NCBI GenBank assembly: GCA_023254645.1
Contig: JALRLA010000102.1
Span: 1 to 10,670 of the forward strand
From: Bacteroidia bacterium
GTDB lineage: Bacteria; Bacteroidota; Bacteroidia; NS11-12g; UBA955
Direction: 5' to 3'
DNA length: 10,670 nucleotides
A model generated the notes under the pieces. The model saw only the letters and a list, made by a program, of their open reading frames with translations, did not search any database and was not told where the DNA came from. Both the position numbers and the translations under genes were made by a program. Positions 1 through 6,958 of this stretch are shown piece by piece (position 1 is the first letter of the stretch; every line of letters begins with the position of its first letter).

Positions 1-1340
1 CGGCTTACATACGCACTTGGTACTTTGGCCCTGGAGACAGCGCGACCATCCCTACGCCAACGCGCACGTATCCCGCGCCGGGTAAGTACCGTATCATTTA
101 CAAGAGCGAGACTTTGTATGACAACAAACGCACGGGTTGTACGGATACAACTTCCATGTATGTGCGAGTGATTCCTGATCCTTCGTCTGGTATTTCCATT
201 AACGATTCGATTCAGTGTTTCAAATCAAACAGCTTTGTGTTTGACAATGTGTTCCCCGGTTTGAACTCCTTTAGTTGGGACTTGGGCGATGGTACTACCT
301 CAACCGCCAAAAAAGTAACCCATTCTTACGCGGCTGTAGGCGTTTATTCCATTATACATGCGGCGGCAAGTCCTGAAGGATGCAGTTCGATTGATACGGT
401 TTTTGTGTTGGTCAAGCGCAATGTAGATCCCAGTTTTTCTGGATTGCCTGCAACCTTGTGTTTGGATGACCCGGCCATTACCCTAATTCCGGCAGAGACC
501 ACCAATGGTGTGTTTTATGGCAATACATTCAATGGCTTTGACTTTTCTCCAACCGTAGCAGGATTGCAGAAAATCAAATACGTCATCAAGGATTCATTCT
601 GTCCTGATTCAAGCACCCAGAACATCACAATTTCTCCTCTTCCCAAATTCTCTTTGGGAAAGGATAGTTCTGTATGCGATGGGAAGTCTATGACTCTGTA
701 TGCGGGAGCGACAGGAACGGTGACTTGGGATGACGCCTCAGTAGGTTCTTCGCGTTCTGTGAACAAGGGTGGTACCTATTGGGCAGAAGTGAACAACAAC
801 GGATGCAAATGGAGAGATTCCATATCGATCTATGAAGGAACTTCTCCTCAGGTCAAGTTGCCCGAAGATACCCTTATTTGTCAAGGAGCCATGTTGCAAT
901 TGAAGGCCAGTTGGCCTGGTGCTAAGGTTCAATGGAACAACGGTAGTACTGACTCCGTCATCTACGTGAGTACAAGTGGATTCTACCAAGCGACGTTGAC
1001 CAACCCTTGTGGGTCTGCTTCTGACGGCGTTCAGGTGACCATTAAAGGCGGTTTGTGTGATGCCTTCATTCCTACCGCCTTTACGCCAAATGGTGACGGT
1101 AGAAATGAAACCTTTACCATCACGGGTCGCGGAGTTACTCCGACCTATTTAATCATTTACAACCGCTGGGGTGAGAAGGTGTTCGATAGCAATGACAATG
1201 GTAGCTTCGAGTGGGACGGTAACTCAAAGGGAGAGCCTTGTATGGAAGGATTCTATCAGTTCTTGTTCCGCTACGACATCATTACAGGTGATTTGAAGCG
1301 CAAGAACACCATCAAAGGCAATGTCTATTTGATGCGTTAA
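1..1340 (+). CDS. T9SS type B-sorted surface protein with PKD and Ig-like repeats (C-terminal part; 5' end outside window)
   Basis: The reading frame starting at base 3 is open to the left edge, so the gene starts outside the window; 445 residues are visible. A TTG at 114 could be called as a start, but the residues before it (WYFGPGDS, then PTRTYPAPGKY) are the second half of a PKD-type domain, so it is internal. A further PKD domain follows at about 85-137 (SWDLGDG, then HSYAAVGVY). A Cys-containing beta domain covers about 143-210. Two similar Ig-like repeats lie at about 212-276 and 282-347, each with a C-x-G motif near its start and G-x-Y plus a Cys near its end. The CHU_C/gliding-motility-associated domain closes the protein (about 352-445: FIPTAFTPNGDG, IYNRWGEKVF, WDG, GFYQF). 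In this family that domain directs export by the type IX secretion system. By inference it is an adhesin or matrix protein displayed on or released from the cell; its ligand is unknown. Confidence 0.9.
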   Translation, partial: AYIRTWYFGPGDSATIPTPTRTYPAPGKYRIIYKSETLYDNKRTGCTDTTSMYVRVIPDPSSGISINDSIQCFKSNSFVFDNVFPGLNSFSWDLGDGTTSTAKKVTHSYAAVGVYSIIHAAASPEGCSSIDTVFVLVKRNVDPSFSGLPATLCLDDPAITLIPAETTNGVFYGNTFNGFDFSPTVAGLQKIKYVIKDSFCPDSSTQNITISPLPKFSLGKDSSVCDGKSMTLYAGATGTVTWDDASVGSSRSVNKGGTYWAEVNNNGCKWRDSISIYEGTSPQVKLPEDTLICQGAMLQLKASWPGAKVQWNNGSTDSVIYVSTSGFYQATLTNPCGSASDGVQVTIKGGLCDAFIPTAFTPNGDGRNETFTITGRGVTPTYLIIYNRWGEKVFDSNDNGSFEWDGNSKGEPCMEGFYQFLFRYDIITGDLKRKNTIKGNVYLMR

Positions 1341-1352
1341 ACGCATGCAAAT
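1327..1352 (+). terminator. Hairpin spanning the stop codon, possible terminator
   Basis: The left arm ATTTGATGCGT (1327-1337) pairs with ACGCAT (1341-1346) and CAAAT (1348-1352), with one bulged G at 1347. The 3-nt loop is TAA, the stop codon of the upstream gene. The 11-bp stem is well formed but has no T-run after it, so it is not a classic Rho-independent terminator. It could slow transcription, protect the mRNA 3' end, or help separate the surface-protein gene from purL. Confidence 0.4.
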
Positions 1353-1376
1353 TGGGGCATAAACTGTCCAAAACTA

Positions 1377-1409
1377 TTTCCTTCCTGCTTATTCGTCGTT
1401 GTACCTTTG
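1377..1409 (+). promoter_or_regulatory. Bacteroidota-type promoter for purL
   Basis: TACCTTTG at 1402-1409 is an exact match to the Bacteroidota -7 consensus TAnnTTTG. A weak -33 candidate, TTTC (1377-1380, 3 of 4 bases of TTTG), lies 21 bp upstream. The ATG of purL at 1416 starts only 7 nt after the box ends, so transcription would begin at or next to the start codon and give a leaderless or nearly leaderless mRNA. The box is directly visible; the leaderless transcript is inferred. Confidence 0.6.
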
Positions 1410-1415
1410 TGGCTC

Positions 1416-3641
1416 ATGCAACAGGAATTGGCAACCGTAGACCAAGCTCAGCAGTTGGGCTTGTTGGCTGAAGAATTTGATCAAATCTGCTCCATTTTGG
1501 GTCGCACCCCGAACTTCACTGAATTGTCGATCTATTCGGTCATGTGGAGCGAGCATTGCAGCTACAAGAATTCGATTACTTGGTTGAAGACTTTGCCCAA
1601 AGAAGGCAGTCGTATGCTGGCCATGGCCGGTGAGGAAAATGCCGGTTTGGTCGACATTGGAGATGGCCTAGCTTGTTGCTTCAAAATTGAGAGTCACAAC
1701 CATCCGTCGGCCATTGAGCCTTACCAAGGGGCAGCGACCGGTGTAGGTGGTATCAACCGCGATATTTTCTCTATGGGTGCACGACCCATTGCTCAGTTGA
1801 ACTCCTTGCGTTTCGGCAACATTGATACGGCTCGAACCCAGTGGCTGGTCAAAGGGGTTGTCAAGGGGATTGGCGATTACGGAAATGCCTTTGGCATTCC
1901 CACCGTCGGTGGTGAAGTTTACTTTGACGACTGTTACGAGCAGAACATTCTGGTGAATGCCATGAGTGCGGGTATTGTCGAAGTGGGTAAGAGCATTTCG
2001 GCTGCTGCAGGTCCTGCTGGAAACCCCGTGTACATTTTTGGCTCAGCTACAGGGAAAGACGGAATTCACGGTGCCGCGTTCGCCTCAAAAGACATGAGCG
2101 AAGACTCCATCAATGACCTTCCTTCGGTCCAAGTGGGTGACCCCTTCTGGGAGAAGCTGATTTTGGAAGCCAGTTTGGAAATCATTGAAACTGGTTCGGT
2201 TGTGGGTATGCAAGACATGGGTGCAGCGGGCATTACCTGCTCCACCAGTGAAATGAGCGCCAAAAGCGATGTCGGAATGGACATTTGGTTGGACAAGGTT
2301 CCCATGCGCCAATCGGACATGAAAGGATGGGAGCTGTTGTTGTCAGAGAGTCAAGAGCGCATGCTGGTCATCGTTCAAAAGGGCCAAGAGGCTGCCGTTG
2401 AGCGAATTTTTGAAAAATGGGATTTGACCTATGCCCAAATTGGGGTTGTAACCGATACCAAGCGGGTTCGCTATTACATGGGAGAGGATTTGGAAGCTGA
2501 TATTCCCGCTGAGTCTTTGGTATTGGGTGGAGGAGCTCCTGTATACAAGCGCAGCTGGACCGAGCCTGCTTACTTTGAGAAAATCAAGGCTTTCCAACTG
2601 GATACGGTTGCCGATTTGACTTTGGATCAAGCCAAAGAAACGGCTCGAAAAATCGTAGCTCTCCCCAACATTGCCTCCAAGCGTTGGGTATACAATCAAT
2701 ACGATTCCATGGTGGGTACGGTGAACGAAACCACCAATTTGCCTTCAGATGCGGCGATTGCCAAAGTCAAAGGCACGCAAAAGAGTTTGGCGTTGACCGT
2801 TGATTGCAATAGCCGTTATATCTACGCTGATCCCGATAAAGGAACTCAGATTGCGGTGGCCGAAGCCGCTCGCAACATTCGCTGCAGCGGTGCGGTGCCA
2901 ACCGCCATATCCAACTGTTTGAACTTTGGAAATCCCTACAACGAAGAGGTGTACTATCAGTTCAAGCATGCCATCGATGGAATGGGCAAAGCCTGCCGCA
3001 AGTTCGACACTCCTGTTACGGGAGGAAACGTCAGTTTCTATAACCAGAGCAGCAATGGCCAATCTGTGTATCCCACACCTACCATTGCCATGTTGGGATT
3101 GTTGGAACACGAATCCAAGCGATTAAGTTTGAATTTCAAGCAAAAAGGAGATCCCATAGTACTGTTGGGTAAGCCTGAGAATGACCTGGGTTCTTCTCAA
3201 TATTTGGCAAAAATCTGTGGGGTAGAGTATTCTCCCTGTCCCGCTTTTGATTTGGATACCGAGTACACCTTGCACGAGTTGTTGGGCGAATTGGCTGGAC
3301 GTGAGTCCATTCAATCGGTGCACGATATCAGTGAAGGGGGTGTATTTGTAGCGGCATTTGAATCAGCCCTGGCCGGTGGTTTGGGATTTGACATCTGCAG
3401 CCAGCAAGAGGTTCGACTCGACGCTTGGTTGTACGGTGAGTCTCAAAGCCGCGTTCTCGTATCGTGTAAACCCGAGGGTCTCGAGGCTTTGTTGGCCCTT
3501 GCCGCTAAGCACGGTGTACCTGCTCTTCAAATTGGAACAGTAACGGGTCCGAGTGTAACGGTCAATGGCAGCGATTGGGGCAGCATGGCCGAATTTGAAT
3601 CGGGGTATACCCAAGCATTGCCCTCGCGCTTGAATGCCTAA
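1416..3641 (+). CDS. purL: Phosphoribosylformylglycinamidine synthase, small-type PurL subunit
   Basis: PurL catalyses the ATP-dependent conversion of FGAR to FGAM in de novo purine synthesis, in the cytoplasm. At 741 residues this is the small form, which in other bacteria works with PurQ (glutaminase) and PurS. Visible family motifs are WSEHCSYK (44-51, the conserved His region), IESHNHPS followed by EPYQGAATGVGGINRDI (91-117), VGGEVYFD, QDMGAAGITCSTSEMS, LSESQERML, ISNCLNFGNP, TGGNVSFYNQ and VHDISEGGV, in the order expected for the two AIRS-type halves. I chose ATG 1416 because the upstream in-frame TTG (1407) lies inside the predicted promoter box. No Shine-Dalgarno sequence is visible. 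The stop codon overlaps the next gene, so the two are probably cotranscribed. Neither purQ nor purS is in the window. From memory, many Bacteroidota have the long PurL with a fused glutaminase, so the short form is notable. Confidence 0.95.
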   Translation: MQQELATVDQAQQLGLLAEEFDQICSILGRTPNFTELSIYSVMWSEHCSYKNSITWLKTLPKEGSRMLAMAGEENAGLVDIGDGLACCFKIESHNHPSAIEPYQGAATGVGGINRDIFSMGARPIAQLNSLRFGNIDTARTQWLVKGVVKGIGDYGNAFGIPTVGGEVYFDDCYEQNILVNAMSAGIVEVGKSISAAAGPAGNPVYIFGSATGKDGIHGAAFASKDMSEDSINDLPSVQVGDPFWEKLILEASLEIIETGSVVGMQDMGAAGITCSTSEMSAKSDVGMDIWLDKVPMRQSDMKGWELLLSESQERMLVIVQKGQEAAVERIFEKWDLTYAQIGVVTDTKRVRYYMGEDLEADIPAESLVLGGGAPVYKRSWTEPAYFEKIKAFQLDTVADLTLDQAKETARKIVALPNIASKRWVYNQYDSMVGTVNETTNLPSDAAIAKVKGTQKSLALTVDCNSRYIYADPDKGTQIAVAEAARNIRCSGAVPTAISNCLNFGNPYNEEVYYQFKHAIDGMGKACRKFDTPVTGGNVSFYNQSSNGQSVYPTPTIAMLGLLEHESKRLSLNFKQKGDPIVLLGKPENDLGSSQYLAKICGVEYSPCPAFDLDTEYTLHELLGELAGRESIQSVHDISEGGVFVAAFESALAGGLGFDICSQQEVRLDAWLYGESQSRVLVSCKPEGLEALLALAAKHGVPALQIGTVTGPSVTVNGSDWGSMAEFESGYTQALPSRLNA

Positions 3642-4779
3642 GAATTTTCAATCTCTGCCCCCGTCTGAGCCCAGTTTTTGGGTAAAAAGACACTTGGAAC
3701 GGGCAGACATTGTCATCGTTGGAGGAGGCTTGGTGGGCCTGTTGACTTCCATTCGTCTCAAAGAGAAGTTTCCCAAGCGCGAAGTTTGGGTGCTGGATCA
3801 ATCTCCGTTTTTATGGTCAGCCAGCTGGCGCAATGCCGGTTTTGCATGCTATGGCTCGGCAGGAGAATTGATCGATGAGGCCCGTCGAAGCAGCCGCAGC
3901 CAGGCCCTTGAGTTGTACCGCCGCCGTTTTGAAGGGCTGGTCAGCCTACGCGAGGAATTCGGCGATGCCGCTTTGGGCTTTGAGGCATCTGGCGGATGGG
4001 AACTTTTCCAAACGGAAGCAGAAGCACAGTCAGTCATTCAGACTTTGGATGAGTGGAACCAGGATTTGAAATCGGTTTCTGGAATCTCTCCCTTCCAGAT
4101 TCGCTCCAGTCAATCACTGGGCATGCGCATTGCCTCCCAAGCCATATTCGCTTCCCAAGAAGGGGCCATACAATCGCATTTGCTGCTGCGTTCGGTTCGA
4201 AACAAAGCCTTGTCGCTGGGTGTTGAATGTTACGAAGGGCAAGCGGTTAGTCATTTGGAGCCCACAGAATCCCAATCTTGGATGCTAGAATTGGAATCGG
4301 GTTTGTCCTTGAAAGCGCGTGAATTGGTCTTGTGTACCAATGCGTATACCCGCTTGCTCCAAGAAGAGGTAGACCTCAAACCCGCCAGAGGCCAGATACT
4401 CGTGACCTCGGCCATGCCCGAGTTGCCCTTTCGCGGCATTTTTCACGCTGATCAGGGTTATTTGTATGCCCGTACATTGGGCACGCGCTTGCTTCTAGGT
4501 GGGGGGAGAAATTTGGATTTTGCCGAAGAAGAAACCCTGCATTCCGAAGAAAATACCGCGATCAGGAATCATTTGTTGAACTACTTGAAAGAGGTTTTGG
4601 TTCCCGGTCAGGAGTTTAGCATTCAAGAGCAATGGTCGGGAATTATGGCCATGGGTGAATCCCGTGAGCCCATTGTGAAACAATCAGCCCCAGGATTTTA
4701 CTTGGCTGTTCGAATGGGCGGTATGGGGGTTGCCTTGAGTTCTGAGGTGGCACAAGGTGTGAGCCGTTTGCTCAGCTAA
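3634..4779 (+). CDS. DAO-family FAD-dependent oxidoreductase
   Basis: The protein has 381 residues. Near the N-terminus is a Rossmann FAD-binding fold: hydrophobic strand DIVIVGGGLVG (25-35) with the G-x-G-x-x-G pattern, then VWVLDQ (51-56), where the Asp would bind the adenosine ribose. SASWRNAGF (62-70) is typical of D-amino-acid/glycine-oxidase-like flavoproteins. Downstream are a CTNAYTR segment, PARGQILVT, GYLYAR and the C-terminal FAD-contact stretch GFYLAVRMGGMGVAL. The family oxidises C-N bonds of amino acids or amines; nothing here fixes the substrate. The start ATG overlaps the purL stop by 8 bp (ATGCCTAA), which fits translational coupling by terminating ribosomes, and no Shine-Dalgarno is visible. 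About 24 residues precede the first beta strand, so a later start is conceivable, but the overlap supports this one. There is no signal peptide, so it is probably cytoplasmic. Confidence 0.85.
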   Translation: MPKNFQSLPPSEPSFWVKRHLERADIVIVGGGLVGLLTSIRLKEKFPKREVWVLDQSPFLWSASWRNAGFACYGSAGELIDEARRSSRSQALELYRRRFEGLVSLREEFGDAALGFEASGGWELFQTEAEAQSVIQTLDEWNQDLKSVSGISPFQIRSSQSLGMRIASQAIFASQEGAIQSHLLLRSVRNKALSLGVECYEGQAVSHLEPTESQSWMLELESGLSLKARELVLCTNAYTRLLQEEVDLKPARGQILVTSAMPELPFRGIFHADQGYLYARTLGTRLLLGGGRNLDFAEEETLHSEENTAIRNHLLNYLKEVLVPGQEFSIQEQWSGIMAMGESREPIVKQSAPGFYLAVRMGGMGVALSSEVAQGVSRLLS

Positions 4780-4798
4780 GGTTCAAAAAGTACATTCG
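4767..4798 (+). promoter_or_regulatory. Possible internal promoter before the secreted-protein gene
   Basis: TTTG (4767-4770, inside the end of the flavoprotein gene), a 20-bp spacer and TACATTCG (4791-4798, one mismatch to TAnnTTTG) match the -33/-7 layout of Bacteroidota promoters. The ATG of the next gene is at 4803, only 5 nt past the box, so transcripts would again be almost leaderless. The one mismatch makes this weaker than the purL box. Confidence 0.42.
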
Positions 4799-4802
4799 CA
4801 AC

Positions 4803-5324
4803 ATGCGCCTTTTGACGTTTTTGGCAATCGCATGTATCGCGGGACCCCTTTGGGCCCAAGTGGAGGAACAAGCCGACTTGGAATTCGATGTCGAAGGTTC
4901 AAAAGTTGAAGTTGAAATTGGCTGTGGCGATACAGCTATCATTGGGGTATCAAGTTTGGGGAAGGGGGCCGAATTTGCGCACATCGATGCTATTCGAAAA
5001 ACCCGCTGGCCCGATCTGCCTCTGCCGTACGATACGGCAACAGGGATGGGTTTGTATGCCAGTTTCTTTGGAAGTGGAGATTTTAATTTGGCCAAATTAC
5101 CGGCTTCCTATGCTGGACAGGCTTTGGTGATTTTAGGTACCGACAGGGTCCCCTTAAAAAGCAAAAATTCAGATGGATCTACCCCCTGGGCTGAGGTTCT
5201 CTTTTTGAAAGCCGACATTCCTAACACCGTTTTTTGGGTCGATTTTGATGCGGCTGTTTCATCTGGAGAAATCCAAGAATTCAGAGCCAATTGGTCTCTA
5301 CGGGAGGAGGATTCCCAGCCATGA
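4803..5324 (+). CDS. Small secreted or periplasmic protein of unknown function
   Basis: I do not recognise this 173-residue protein. It begins with a clear Sec signal peptide: MR, a hydrophobic core (LLTFLAIACIAG) and LWA-Q, giving a likely cleavage after residue 18. There is no Cys at the +1 position, so it is not a lipoprotein. The mature part begins acidic (VEEQADLEFDVEGSKVEVEIG), holds one Cys (about 40) and alternates short hydrophobic and polar stretches, which suggests a small beta-rich domain. No transmembrane segment or T9SS sorting tail is seen. It starts 23 bp after the flavoprotein gene and its TGA overlaps the next gene's ATG (ATGA), so it is probably in the same transcript, perhaps boosted by the internal promoter. 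The shared operon with polX does not by itself imply a shared function, because this product is exported. Coding status is supported by its signal peptide and tight packing. Confidence 0.75.
   Translation: MRLLTFLAIACIAGPLWAQVEEQADLEFDVEGSKVEVEIGCGDTAIIGVSSLGKGAEFAHIDAIRKTRWPDLPLPYDTATGMGLYASFFGSGDFNLAKLPASYAGQALVILGTDRVPLKSKNSDGSTPWAEVLFLKADIPNTVFWVDFDAAVSSGEIQEFRANWSLREEDSQP
5302..5310 (+). promoter_or_regulatory. Strong Shine-Dalgarno-like sequence before the polX-like gene
   Basis: GGGAGGAGG contains a full AGGAGG core ending 10 nt before ATG 5321 (13 nt before ATG 5324). It lies within the coding sequence of the upstream gene, where it encodes Arg-Glu-Glu, so chance is possible. It stands out because no other start in the window has such a sequence, in line with the weak Shine-Dalgarno use known in Bacteroidota. 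It favours a start at 5321 or 5324 over the in-frame TTG at 5291. Confidence 0.45.
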
Positions 5325-6958
5325 TGGACAATGCTTCCATTCTAAGCCGCTTAAACTTGTATGCCAAGTTGGGCGAGTTGCACGATGAAAACCCTTTCAA
5401 ATTGCGGGCTTTTTCATCAGCGGCATTCAATTTAAAAAAAATCAAACAACCTTTTTCTGAAATGAAAGGAGAGGAGTTGTTGGCTTTGCCCGGTGTAGGC
5501 AAATCAGTGGTTCAAGCCATTCAAGAATTGTTGGAATTTCAAGACTTTCAGGCATTGAATGCCTTGGTCGAACGCACTCCTTCAGGAGTGTTGGGAATGT
5601 TGGGTCTAAAAGGCTTGGGCCCCAAAAAAGTCAAAGCCTTGTGGCAAGAACACGGAGTTGATTCTGTCGAGGAACTCTTGGATGCCTGTCGAGAAAATCG
5701 ATTGGTGGAGTGGTCGGGCTTTGGTTCCAAAACCCAGTCAGATTTGATCAAGGCCATAGAATTTCAAATGGCATCGGCGGGTCAAGTTCATTTTGCCCGT
5801 GCTTATTCGTTGGCGACCCAATGGTTGGAAAGTGCAAAGACCTTGGGAGGCAAACATGCTTGGACTGGCCCCTTGGCTCGTCATTGTGATACCTTGGAGC
5901 AATTGGATTTTATCAGCGACTGCAGCATTCGCTCACTCTTGGACAATGAGGCCTGGATCGTGAGTGAAGAGGCCAATGAATTTCGATGGGAAGACGAAAA
6001 CGGAGTACGCTACCGCCATCGAATAGTAGCCCCCGATCAATTTGATAGGGAGTTGTTTGAGAGCAGTTCGGAGGGATCCCATTTGCAGCAATTGGGTTAT
6101 GATTCCACCAAGTGGGCAGGCTCAGAAAGAGAGACTTATGAGCGTTTAGGGAAGAGCTATATCCCTGTTTGGCAACGCGAAGGGCGAGGAGAATTTGAAT
6201 ACCTTCAAGGTACTCCCATCACGTTTGAGCATTTGCGAGGAACTCTGCACAACCACACTCAATACAGCGACGGCTTGAATTCCCTTCAAGAAATGGCTCA
6301 AGCGACCCAAACCTTGGGTTTGGAGTACTTTGGAGTCTGCGATCACTCCAAAACGGCCGCCTATGCCGGCGGGCTGTCAGTCGAACGATTGCGTGCGCAA
6401 GGGGCCGAAGTGGATCGCTGGAACGCCCAGCCGGGTCATGTTCGCATTTTTAAAGGCATTGAAAGCGACATTTTGCTCGATGGTCAATTGGATTACGAAG
6501 ATGAAATATTGGCCGAGTTGGATTTTGTGGTGGCCTCCATTCACGCGGTGTTAAAGATGGATTTGGACCGAGCCATGCAGCGTTTGATTCGGGCCATTGA
6601 GAATCCATACACCACTATTTTGGGCCACATGACAGGTCGATTGTTGTTGATGCGCTCGGGCTATCCGGTAGATCATCACAAGATCATCGATGCCTGCGCC
6701 CACAATGGGGTGGCCATCGAGATCAATGCTCATCCCTATCGATTGGATATGGATTGGCGGTACATCGATTATGCCCAGAAGAAGGGTGTTTATTTGTCCA
6801 TCAACCCCGATGCCCATGAACAATCGGGTTTGAAAGATATGCATTGGGGCGTGCTGTCTGCAGCCAAAGGCGGATTGGTCAAAGAATTTACCTTGAATGC
6901 CTTGAGTTTGAATGAATTTTCGGCCTATCTCGAGGCCCAAAAATCAAAGCGCCCATGA
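5321..6958 (+). CDS. polX: PolX-like protein: HhH region, degenerate family X polymerase domain, intact PHP nuclease domain
   Basis: The protein has 545 residues, close to the usual length of bacterial PolX (about 570), which takes part in base-excision and gap repair. The N-terminal 8-kDa-like part carries helix-hairpin-helix motifs LPGVGKSVVQAI (56-67), LGLKGLGPKKVKAL (94-107) and WSGFGSKTQ (131-139). The nucleotidyltransferase core is colinear with the family but degraded. Where active members have G-S-x-R-R then G-D-x-D, this one has GPLARHCDTLEQLDFI (183-198); where they have D-L-R-x-V, it has RHRIV (232-236). At least two of the three metal-binding aspartates are therefore gone. The C-terminal PHP domain looks complete: HNHTQYSDG (310-318), CDHS (340-343), GIESDIL (379-385), ASIH (405-408), LGHMTGRLLL (434-443), EINAHP (467-472), NPDAH (495-499). 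I infer a DNA-binding PHP exonuclease or phosphatase without polymerase activity. The start ATG overlaps the previous stop (ATGA) behind a strong SD-like sequence. Confidence 0.88.
   Translation: MMDNASILSRLNLYAKLGELHDENPFKLRAFSSAAFNLKKIKQPFSEMKGEELLALPGVGKSVVQAIQELLEFQDFQALNALVERTPSGVLGMLGLKGLGPKKVKALWQEHGVDSVEELLDACRENRLVEWSGFGSKTQSDLIKAIEFQMASAGQVHFARAYSLATQWLESAKTLGGKHAWTGPLARHCDTLEQLDFISDCSIRSLLDNEAWIVSEEANEFRWEDENGVRYRHRIVAPDQFDRELFESSSEGSHLQQLGYDSTKWAGSERETYERLGKSYIPVWQREGRGEFEYLQGTPITFEHLRGTLHNHTQYSDGLNSLQEMAQATQTLGLEYFGVCDHSKTAAYAGGLSVERLRAQGAEVDRWNAQPGHVRIFKGIESDILLDGQLDYEDEILAELDFVVASIHAVLKMDLDRAMQRLIRAIENPYTTILGHMTGRLLLMRSGYPVDHHKIIDACAHNGVAIEINAHPYRLDMDWRYIDYAQKKGVYLSINPDAHEQSGLKDMHWGVLSAAKGGLVKEFTLNALSLNEFSAYLEAQKSKRP

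Noticed and set aside
1..113. GC-rich first 100 bases, suggesting a second chimeric join at the left edge
   Set aside because: The frame continues without a break into the surface protein and encodes a normal PKD motif (WYFGPGD, TYPAPGKY).
2745..3110. A 121-residue minus-strand reading frame
   Set aside because: It is fully contained in purL, opposite conserved motifs, and is a shadow frame.
6551..6940. A 129-residue minus-strand reading frame
   Set aside because: It lies wholly over the PHP domain of the PolX-like gene, whose motifs show the plus strand is coding.
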